From: Methanoregula sp.
GTDB taxonomy: Archaea > Halobacteriota > Methanomicrobia > Methanomicrobiales > Methanospirillaceae
DNA: 6,668 nucleotides
Reading direction: 5' to 3'
NCBI GenBank assembly: GCA_003157895.1
Contig: PMKW01000183.1
Location: forward strand, 1-6,668
Both the position numbers and the translations under genes were made by a program. Below are positions 1 through 5,174 of this stretch, one piece after another. How positions within the stretch are numbered: the first letter of the stretch is position 1; every line of letters begins with the position of its first letter. The notes beneath the pieces were generated by a model. That model saw nothing but the letters and a program-made list of their open reading frames with translations. It did no database searches and was not told the DNA's origin.

Positions 1-1051
1 CATCGAGGTCTCCGGATACCTGCACTTCGTCGGTGACAAAACATGCATGGCACCTGCCATTGTCTGCCCATGCAGCGAGCGCTTCCTTAAGGCAGGGAAT
101 CTGGCTGAAAGGACCTGCAATCACAAAGCCGATCTGTTTGCCCTTGAGGCCGGGGGTATGTCCTTTGAAAAAACTCCGGTCGAAGAACTGCTTCCATGCA
201 GACGAGAGGTAACGGTCGTGCACCGAACCTGCGATAATAATGATATCTGCCGGTACCAGTTTGTTCTTGTAAAAGTCAACGTACCCGTCGGTATAGACAC
301 AGGTATTGTCATAGCCACACTGGCAGCATCCGAGGCACCCCCCCTTTATGGGTACGTCATGCAGGTTGAACATCTCTGCGGTACCTGAAAAGCTTTTCAG
401 GAGCCGGTCGGTCATTGCCGCAAGGTTATCTGAACTACTATTATCGTCAGTGAGGATGAGGACTTTCTTTGATCCGTTCTGGATTATCTTCCGGGTAGTT
501 CCCGGGATATATGACAACGACGGCCAGACAAGCGGTGAGTTCTCCCGCTGGACCGGCATCTTTCCCTGTACTGCGGTGAAGAGGAGGGATGTGAATTTCT
601 CCAGGCGTAATCGTTCCTCCTCCCTGAGGAGATCATGCATTTCCGCGGAATAAAACCCGAGGTACTTCATGCCGAGGTCGTCGCAGACCGCATGGATGTA
701 GGCATGGGCGGTCTGGTCGAAGAAATGGATCGAGGTCGAGAGCCCGGCGGCATATTTACCAAAAAACGCATCCTGTGCACCGCGCTCAGCGATGAGTTCA
801 ATGAACCGCTTGTACTGGGCGCAGACGAGCAGGAAATAGAGCGGGAATGCCCAGAAGACAAGGTCTGCAGACCGGACACTCGCAATCATCCTGTTCCAGA
901 CTGCTGGATCCTTTTCGATTTTTTTAATCTCCTGCGCCACATTGAGAATCTCATACTCATGGTCCGGGAATTTTTTCCGGATGTACGCAATATACTGCAT
1001 CGTGACGCTGACATCGCCTTTCGGGCTGCCGTTCAGTACGACAATTTTCAT
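1..1051 (-). CDS. Tandem flavodoxin-like flavoprotein with Isf-type cysteine motif (partial, C-terminus off left edge)
   Basis: The frame is open from ATG at 1051 to the window edge, giving 350 visible residues and no stop. The N-terminal half opens with a beta strand and NGSPK loop (residues 2-11), the phosphate-binding loop style of NADPH-dependent FMN reductases, and has a FPLYF segment near residue 68. A second half begins near residue 195 (KKVLILTDD), again a strand plus a serine-rich loop, but lacking the GSP motif. It then carries C239-x2-C242-x2-C245-x5-C251, with an extra C243. That spacing matches the compact 4Fe-4S motif known in archaeal iron-sulfur flavoprotein Isf. The likely role is cytoplasmic electron transfer or reduction of quinones, oxygen or peroxide; the substrate is unknown. 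It lies 11 nt behind the AbrB-type gene, so the two are probably cotranscribed. The first half could be a degenerate non-binding copy, or each half could bind one FMN. The family call is firm; the function is not. Confidence 0.85.
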   Translation of the reverse strand, partial: MKIVVLNGSPKGDVSVTMQYIAYIRKKFPDHEYEILNVAQEIKKIEKDPAVWNRMIASVRSADLVFWAFPLYFLLVCAQYKRFIELIAERGAQDAFFGKYAAGLSTSIHFFDQTAHAYIHAVCDDLGMKYLGFYSAEMHDLLREEERLRLEKFTSLLFTAVQGKMPVQRENSPLVWPSLSYIPGTTRKIIQNGSKKVLILTDDNSSSDNLAAMTDRLLKSFSGTAEMFNLHDVPIKGGCLGCCQCGYDNTCVYTDGYVDFYKNKLVPADIIIIAGSVHDRYLSSAWKQFFDRSFFKGHTPGLKGKQIGFVIAGPFSQIPCLKEALAAWADNGRCHACFVTDEVQVSGDLD

Positions 1052-1057
1052 GATTTT

Positions 1058-1062
1058 TCCCC
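1058..1062 (-). promoter_or_regulatory. Ribosome binding site of the flavoprotein gene
   Basis: On the minus strand GGGGA lies directly after the TAA stop of the upstream regulator and 6 nt before the ATG at 1051. This supports that ATG as the start and suggests translation of the second gene from a shared mRNA. Confidence 0.6.
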
Positions 1063-1335
1063 TTATTCATCCGGCCTGTTTGCGCTGTCCAGGATCCGGC
1101 GTGCGAATTCCTGGAGGGCATCGGCTTTCACGAGTGCAATACCGCGTTCCACATCGCCAAGCACCAGCAGGATATCTCCCGGCTTGATATCGAAGATCTC
1201 CCGGGCTTCCTTGGGGATGACGACCTGCCCGCGCTCGCCGACCTTCACGCTGCCGAAGAGGTGCCTGGTCTTCTCTGTCCGTGGTGCAACCAGGTCGCTC
1301 ACCAGATCCTCTTTGTCGAATTTCGTACTTTTCAT
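1063..1335 (-). CDS. SpoVT/AbrB-fold DNA-binding transcriptional regulator
   Basis: This is a 90-residue protein read from ATG at 1335. Residues 29-70 form the swapped-hairpin AbrB/MazE domain: SVKVGERGQVVIPKEARE (29-46), then a FDIKPGDILLVLGD stretch (48-61) and a closing strand IALVKAD (66-72). The first 28 residues are charged (KFDKEDLVSDLV) and the last 18 are a likely helix. Such proteins dimerise and bind DNA as transition-state regulators or as antitoxins. No toxin gene is adjacent, so a local regulator of the downstream flavoprotein is the better guess. The frame is open upstream as far as a GTG at 1443 (126 residues), and a second ATG lies at 1344. The 1335 start is preferred because the residues before it look non-coding and a TATA-like box sits about 30 bases upstream, compatible with a leaderless or very short-leader mRNA. 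The start remains uncertain. Confidence 0.85.
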   Translation of the reverse strand: MKSTKFDKEDLVSDLVAPRTEKTRHLFGSVKVGERGQVVIPKEAREIFDIKPGDILLVLGDVERGIALVKADALQEFARRILDSANRPDE

Positions 1336-1374
1336 ACTTATCATATTTGTGTGACTAATCGTATTTATCAATTT
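1332..1374 (-). repeat. Near-perfect direct repeat over the promoter and start of the AbrB-type gene
   Basis: On the minus strand AAATTGATAAATACGA (1374-1359) and AAATATGATAAGTATGA (1348-1332) align with one gap and two substitutions, offset by 26-27 bases. The first copy covers the candidate TATA box and the second covers the two possible ATG starts. AbrB-fold proteins often repress their own genes, so these could be operator half-sites; this is inference. AT-rich promoter DNA can also produce such similarity by chance. Confidence 0.4.
1362..1369 (-). promoter_or_regulatory. Candidate archaeal TATA box of the regulator-flavoprotein operon
   Basis: Read on the minus strand, GATAAATA is preceded by an A-rich GGAAAATT that could act as the TFB recognition element. 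Its centre is about 27 bases from position 1339, which would put the transcription start almost on the proposed ATG at 1335. No strong Shine-Dalgarno precedes that ATG, which fits leaderless initiation. The call rests on pattern and spacing only. Confidence 0.45.
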
Positions 1375-1399
1375 TCCTGGGTGATCCGGGAGCAGGATT

Positions 1400-1413
1400 C
1401 TCTGATCGCAGAG
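1400..1413. other. Small perfect hairpin upstream of the regulator
   Basis: CTCTG (1400-1404) and CAGAG (1409-1413) are perfectly complementary around a four-base loop. It lies between the two TATA-like boxes upstream of the AbrB-type gene. It could be part of a leader or a protein-binding site if transcription starts further upstream, but a five-pair stem is short and may be chance. Confidence 0.25.
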
Positions 1414-1481
1414 TGGGTAACCATACCTCAGGTTTGGCGCCACCTCATCCCGTGAATGGGGAAATCCTGGCCTTGGCGACC

Positions 1482-1489
1482 TTTTAAAT
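1482..1489. promoter_or_regulatory. TATA-like box TTTTAAAT in the spacer
   Basis: TTTTAAAT is almost symmetric, so it could serve either direction. On the minus strand it reads ATTTAAAA, close to the archaeal box A consensus, and would start a transcript near 1458 with a leader of roughly 120 bases before the regulator. On the plus strand it would start transcription near 1512, too late to include the Shine-Dalgarno-like GGAGGT at 1499-1504. The minus-strand reading is therefore the more useful one. Confidence 0.35.
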
Positions 1490-1498
1490 CCTCATTAC

Positions 1499-1541
1499 GG
1501 AGGTCCGGCCATGTCAGTTTTGTAAAAAACTATGTCAGTTT
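1499..1541 (+). other. Shine-Dalgarno-like site with duplicated start region and a four-codon frame
   Basis: GGAGGT (1499-1504) stands 6 nt before an ATG at 1511. That frame reads only MSVL and then stops at TAA. The ten bases ATGTCAGTTT recur 21 bases later (1532-1541), and the second ATG opens a 79-codon frame with no ribosome site of its own. Between the copies, AGTTTT (1516-1521) and AAAACT (1526-1531) form an inverted repeat. This may be a broken gene start caused by a 21-base duplication, or a short leader frame. The 79-codon frame runs into a repeat and shows no recognisable protein, so it is not called a gene. Confidence 0.3.
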
Positions 1542-1654
1542 CTCTGCATTCACGGTCCTCTCTCTCTCATTTTACATCAGAGAACCGGCATATCTCTGAT
1601 CCTGTCAATAGGGGCCTGTCAGTACGGGGGATCTTTTTCGGAATCAACCTGCGG

Positions 1655-1830
1655 CAGGCTGAAATCAAGAGATCCCTGTTTTGGGGGTGGAGGGTCACAT
1701 TGGCTACAGCAGGTTTACCTGTCGTTGGGGATCGTGGAGGAGGGGCACCCCTGCTGGCGGAGGTTGGCTGACGGGCCGCTCTCCTGCTCATGAAAGGAAA
1801 TTATTGGTCATTGGGGGGATACGAAGGATT
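1655..1830. repeat. Degenerate dispersed repeat, copy A
   Basis: It shares ordered blocks with copies B and C in the other spacer: CCTGTTTT (1675-1682), TGGCTACA (1701-1708) and GGGCACCCC (1743-1751). The flank before the first block, a CTGAAATCAA-like stretch, resembles CTGGAATGAA in copy B. A further TGAAAGGAA followed by a GGGGGATACG-like block (about 1790-1825) resembles the internal unit of copy B. Spacing between blocks differs from B and C, so this copy is the most diverged. No open frame is shared by the copies. Confidence 0.5.
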
Positions 1831-1940
1831 AATGCATCGCAGCGTAATATTCTCAAAAAAATCTCCGGGTTATTTTCTGGATGATCGGGAGCAGCGGATT
1901 GTGCGAAGATCTGCCTCCCTCCTGCAAACACCTGGTTCTT

Positions 1941-1957
1941 TCAATTAACAATTAAAG
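1941..1957 (+). promoter_or_regulatory. AT-rich candidate promoter of the esterase gene
   Basis: TCAATTAACAATTAAAG is the only strongly AT-rich stretch close to the ATG at 1971. A TATA function centred near 1944 would start transcription at about the ATG, implying a leaderless mRNA. Alternatively AGGT at 1956-1959 is a weak ribosome site and the promoter lies further upstream, for example near the TAATATT at 1844-1850. Neither reading can be decided from sequence. Confidence 0.25.
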
Positions 1958-1970
1958 GTAGTGCAACCGT

Positions 1971-4445
1971 ATGGAAACAAATAAGCTGACAGGGTGTGTT
2001 CTGGTAATCTGCATTATTCTCATCGGGTTTTCATTTCTGGCAGGATGTGCCCAGAAGGAACCAGCATCCGCTCTAGTGAAGACGGACGCCGGCTCTGTTT
2101 CAGGTACAGACCAGAACGGCATCCGGGTTTACCTCGGGATCCCGTTTGCAGCTCCCCCGACCGGCGGGCTGCGGTGGAAACCTCCTGCAGCTGTACAGCC
2201 ATGGGACGGCGTAAAAGATACGAAACAATATTCGGCAACCTGCCCCCAGCCGGCATCCCCGGCTCCGCTGAACATGAGCGAGGACTGCCTGTACCTCAAT
2301 GTCTGGACCCCGGCAAAAAGCGCTGATGAGAAACTGCCGGTCATGGTCTTCTTTTATGGCGGCGGCTTCAAGGACGTGGCCTTCTCCATGCCGGTGTATA
2401 ATGGCACCACCCTTGCAGAGAAAGGCGTTATCGTGGTCACGCCAAATTACCGGCTCGGTGCCCTCGGGTTCCTTGCCCATCCCCAGCTCGACGCCGAGTC
2501 CCCGCACAACGCCTCGGGCAACTACGGGATTCTCGACCAGCAGGCAGCTCTTTCCTGGGTTCAGCGCAATATCGACAAGTTCGGCGGCGACCCGTCACGG
2601 GTGACCATCTTCGGGCAGTCGGCAGGAGCGGAGAGCGTCCTTGTACACGTTGCCAGCCCGACAAGCAAAGGGCTCTTTTCGCAGGCAATTGTCGAGAGCG
2701 GTCCCTTCTGGGCAAACGGGGCAATCATCAACGCCACGCATCCCAAAGCCGACGCCGAACAATCCGGCGTGGAGTACGCACAGGGCCTCGGGTACGCGGG
2801 TCCGGATGCAATTGCACAGATGCGCAAGCTCAGCCCCGAAGCCCTGATCAATGCAACACCATCGCCATCTGCCGGGTTCTGGACTACCCATACCGTCCTC
2901 TTCGAGCCAACGGTCGACGGGTGGATCCTCCCCGACTCCCTGGATAACCTTTACCTTCTCCACAGGGAGAACCCGGTCCCCCTTATGATCGGGAGCAATG
3001 CCAATGACGGGACCACGCTATCCTCGGGCGCCAACATGACTGTCCCGGAATATGTGAGCTTCATGAAGGGCAGGTTCGGGAAAGATGCCGATACGGTCCT
3101 TTTGAAATATCCCGCCAACTCGACAGCCGAAGTCCAGCTCCGCCTTGCGCAGATCATGACGGACTACGACTTTTCCGACTCAGTGAAGTATGCGGCAGGT
3201 TCCCTGGGAGATATCAGCCCGGACACGTACCTGTACCGGTACAGTTATATCCTGCCCGGGCAGCCCAACGGGGCCTTCCATGGCAGCGAGACGTTTATGC
3301 TCTTCGGGGTGTCGGGAATAAAACCGGATCCGGCAGTTGCTGCGAGCGTCGTTGACCTCTGGACCCGGTTTGCAAAGACGGGTGACCCGAATGGCGGGAT
3401 GAATGTTACCTGGCCTAACTACACCCGGGAGAATGGCCGGTATCTCGATATCAATGAGACCATGACGGTTGAGAACGTGGCCGGAACCGCGACATCCCCC
3501 GTATCCCCGGCCTGGAAATTCGTGGTATTCGGGGACTCCCCCGACCCCGCGGCGAATACGACAACCGGCATCAGCCCGGCTCTGAGCCCGATTGCAAAGG
3601 CCATTGCTGCAGAGAAACCCGACCTGGCCCTGTACATCGGCGACCTGGTCAGCGGGGGACTCCTGACCAACGCGTCCCCGATGCAGAATAATTACACGGG
3701 CCAGTTCGGGAACTGGGAGGACGCAGTCTCTCCCATCCATAATTATTCCACGGATACGGGAATCCCGCTGTATGTTATCCGGGGAAATCATGAGGATGGT
3801 CTTTACCATACTGATGAACGCCTGCTTGACGCCTATCGTACCACCGTTGCATCCGGTATGCCGGCGAACGGCCCGCCCGGCGAGGAGAAACTGACGTATT
3901 CTTTTACCCATAATGGTGCAAAATTTATCCTTAACGACAATTATGTCGTGCACAATGGCAAAAAAGAGACAGTGAACCAGAGCTGGGTTGACGGGCAGCT
4001 TAAGGAGGATACCCGGCCATTTATGTTCGTCTTCGGGCATTCCCCCGCGTATCTTGTGGACAATGATACGGAAGATATCCCCTACAGCCTCCCGACATAT
4101 CCTGCAGAGCGCGACACGTTCTGGAACAGCATGCTCGAAAACCACGTCTCTGCCTATTTCTGCGGGCATGCCCACCTCTATGTCCGGGCCGAATCATCAG
4201 GCCTCACGCAGATCGTCAGCGGGAATGGCGGGGCACCCATGCAGGGTTTCGAACCCGCGTCTGCCAACCCGGCTCTTACGTTACAATACCCGCTCACTCC
4301 CATCTCCCAGAAGGATCAGAGAGTCGGGTATCTTGTCGTCACCGTTCATGAAGACAGCAGGACATTTTATGGGATCCAGAAAGTGCTCAACCCGGCGACC
4401 GGTATGTGGGAAACCGGAGATACGTTCACGCTCAAGGCCCGGTGA
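1971..4445 (+). CDS. Predicted surface lipoprotein: type-B carboxylesterase fused to calcineurin-like metallophosphoesterase
   Basis: The protein has 824 residues. A signal peptide with hydrophobic core (10-24) ends in lipobox LAGC with C26, so export and lipid anchoring are expected. Residues about 35-505 form a full carboxylesterase: SEDCLYLNVW (103-112), a likely C91-C106 disulfide, oxyanion-hole GGG (130-132), nucleophile GQSAG with S217, acid D346 in the NANDGT turn (usually Glu) and H437 in FHGSE. After a short linker, residues about 515-822 form a metallophosphoesterase: FGDS (D522), GDL (D558), GNHE (606-608), GHSP (H690) and GHAH (H733, H735). It could hydrolyse carboxylic esters and phosphoesters outside the cell; substrates are unknown. 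There are 16 N-x-S/T sequons, as in exported archaeal glycoproteins. The ATG at 1971 directly precedes the signal peptide. The frame is uninterrupted, so the fusion appears real rather than an assembly error. The neighbouring genes are on the other strand. Confidence 0.92.
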   Translation: METNKLTGCVLVICIILIGFSFLAGCAQKEPASALVKTDAGSVSGTDQNGIRVYLGIPFAAPPTGGLRWKPPAAVQPWDGVKDTKQYSATCPQPASPAPLNMSEDCLYLNVWTPAKSADEKLPVMVFFYGGGFKDVAFSMPVYNGTTLAEKGVIVVTPNYRLGALGFLAHPQLDAESPHNASGNYGILDQQAALSWVQRNIDKFGGDPSRVTIFGQSAGAESVLVHVASPTSKGLFSQAIVESGPFWANGAIINATHPKADAEQSGVEYAQGLGYAGPDAIAQMRKLSPEALINATPSPSAGFWTTHTVLFEPTVDGWILPDSLDNLYLLHRENPVPLMIGSNANDGTTLSSGANMTVPEYVSFMKGRFGKDADTVLLKYPANSTAEVQLRLAQIMTDYDFSDSVKYAAGSLGDISPDTYLYRYSYILPGQPNGAFHGSETFMLFGVSGIKPDPAVAASVVDLWTRFAKTGDPNGGMNVTWPNYTRENGRYLDINETMTVENVAGTATSPVSPAWKFVVFGDSPDPAANTTTGISPALSPIAKAIAAEKPDLALYIGDLVSGGLLTNASPMQNNYTGQFGNWEDAVSPIHNYSTDTGIPLYVIRGNHEDGLYHTDERLLDAYRTTVASGMPANGPPGEEKLTYSFTHNGAKFILNDNYVVHNGKKETVNQSWVDGQLKEDTRPFMFVFGHSPAYLVDNDTEDIPYSLPTYPAERDTFWNSMLENHVSAYFCGHAHLYVRAESSGLTQIVSGNGGAPMQGFEPASANPALTLQYPLTPISQKDQRVGYLVVTVHEDSRTFYGIQKVLNPATGMWETGDTFTLKAR

Positions 4446-4484
4446 AACGACAAATACTTCTTTACAGGATGTGGGACCTCTCAA

Positions 4485-4505
4485 TTTTTCCGGCTTTCGG
4501 GCCGG
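4485..4505 (+). terminator. Possible terminator of the esterase-phosphoesterase gene
   Basis: Forty bases after the stop there is a run of five T (4485-4489), followed at once by the hairpin CCGGC (4490-4494) and GCCGG (4501-4505). Archaeal termination depends mainly on T-rich tracts, and this one is short, so the call is weak. Confidence 0.3.
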
Positions 4506-4619
4506 ACAGATAATATTCCCCGGCCGCGGGACTGGCCGGTCCTCCCGTGGGGGCACAGCAGGAGTCAACACGAAAAAACAGGGATTTTCTCCCGGGGGAA
4601 AACCGGGGCACAGAGCCAG

Positions 4620-4735
4620 CCCATTCCCTGATAAAGGGAAGGCCTGTTTTCCGGCCCGGGCTTATGTCGCCCCATGTGGTTACACGTCTGCCCGGGTTGG
4701 TGGTAACAGGGCACCCCACGATCGGCGATCACCGG
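4620..4735. repeat. Degenerate dispersed repeat, copy C
   Basis: The ordered blocks are GGAAGGCCTGTTTT (4637-4650 region), TGGTTACA (4677-4684) and GGGCACCCC (4709-4717). The second-to-third block distance is 32 bases, the same as in copy B, and the first-to-second distance is 34 against 38. The sequence between blocks is diverged. It lies in the same orientation as copies A and B. Confidence 0.5.
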
Positions 4736-4940
4736 ATGGGGTACTGCCATACAATAGTACTCCGGGAGTATTTCATCTCCTTCGGGGACCCGTAATATGA
4801 TACCATCCCGGCATTCCCAAATCCGGGGAATCCAGAAAAAACGGTACAATGAGAAGATTTTTGCGCCCTATACGGGCTCCTCCTGGTTTTTCATGACGGT
4901 GATCCAAATCCGGGCTGATAAACGCCATGGGACGGGCGAT

Positions 4941-5075
4941 CTGTTTTCAACGCGCGGGGGTACGCTGGAATGAAAGGAAGGCCTGTTTTTGGGGATCGGG
5001 GGTACGTTGGTACATAAAGTGGCTACATCAGGTCAGGATAGTGAGGGAAGCGGGCACCCCGGCACCGGTGAGGGG
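4941..5075. repeat. Degenerate dispersed repeat, copy B, with an internal 42-base tandem duplication
   Basis: Blocks GGAAGGCCTGTTTT (about 4976-4989), TGGCTACA (5020-5027) and GGGCACCCC (5052-5060) match copy C in order and nearly in spacing. Inside it, CTGTTTT (4941-4947) and CGGGGGTACGCTGG (4955-4968) recur exactly 42 bases later as CTGTTTT (4983-4989) and CGGGGGTACGTTGG (4997-5010), while the seven bases between the blocks differ. The duplication is therefore old or under selection at the conserved blocks. Confidence 0.55.
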
Positions 5076-5149
5076 GCCAGGGCCGGGATCTGAGATACGC
5101 TGCGCAGGTGCGCCGCGGTCCCTTTTACGGGGAAGTGTCCCGGCAGTTA

Positions 5150-5173
5150 CGTCTTTTTGCGGGACGAAAGACG
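5150..5173 (-). terminator. Hairpin one base after the transporter-like gene
   Basis: CGTCTTT (5150-5156) and AAAGACG (5167-5173) form a seven-pair stem with a ten-base loop. It begins one base beyond the TGA stop of the minus-strand gene. No long T-tract follows on the minus strand, whereas on the plus strand the 5' arm runs into a five-T stretch. It may help end or protect either convergent transcript. Confidence 0.35.
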
Positions 5174-5174
5174 A

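Larger units (their letters stand above)
1336..1970. other. Spacer of 635 bases without a recognised gene
   Basis: The spacer separates the divergent AbrB-type operon (minus) and esterase gene (plus). It holds promoter-like boxes, the duplicated start region near 1511-1541, a short TC-rich tract near 1558-1568 and repeat copy A. The frames at 1532-1771 (plus) and 1567-1791 (minus) have low-complexity, proline- or arginine-rich translations without known motifs. No tRNA-like cloverleaf was seen. Confidence 0.6.
4446..5174. other. Convergent spacer of 729 bases without a recognised gene
   Basis: The spacer lies between two convergent genes, so it should hold two transcript ends and no promoter is required. 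It contains hairpins (4490-4505; a near-perfect palindrome TTTTCTCCCGGGGGAAAA at 4585-4602; 5150-5173), an 11-base direct repeat CCAAATCCGGG (4817-4827 and 4904-4914) and repeat copies C and B. Possible frames of 80 to 110 codons here are GC-rich with no known motif and run through the repeats, so none is called a gene. Confidence 0.6.

Noticed and set aside
1063..1335. AbrB-type gene as the antitoxin of a toxin-antitoxin pair
   Set aside because: The adjacent downstream gene is a flavoprotein, not a PIN, MazF or RelE-like toxin, and no small toxin frame was seen beside it.
1063..1443. Long 126-residue version of the AbrB-type protein from GTG at 1443
   Set aside because: The extra 36 residues look like non-coding translation, cross the candidate promoter and add nothing typical of the family. 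The alternative TATA-like box at 1482-1489 keeps it barely possible.
1532..1771. 79-codon frame in the first spacer as a small gene
   Set aside because: It has no ribosome site directly before its ATG, its second half lies in repeat copy A, and the translation has no recognisable motif. Kept only as a possible broken gene start.
3180..4175. Minus-strand open frame of 331 codons inside the esterase-phosphoesterase
   Set aside because: It is antisense to intact catalytic motifs, has no recognisable domain and no ribosome site, and is explained by third-position GC bias.
4585..4602. Near-perfect palindrome as a terminator or operator
   Set aside because: The centre is a CCCGGG with no loop, no promoter is nearby, and it is about 140 bases past the stop. 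Reported only as part of the spacer description.
3988..4800. Plus-strand frame of 270 codons overlapping the 3' end of the esterase gene
   Set aside because: It is a shifted frame of the phosphoesterase domain that runs on into the spacer; the translation is Ser/Arg/Pro-rich and matches no known motif.
4565..4849. Minus-strand 94-codon frame in the convergent spacer
   Set aside because: It runs through repeat copy C, is rich in Cys, Pro and Arg, and has no family motif; more likely repeat sequence that happens to be open.
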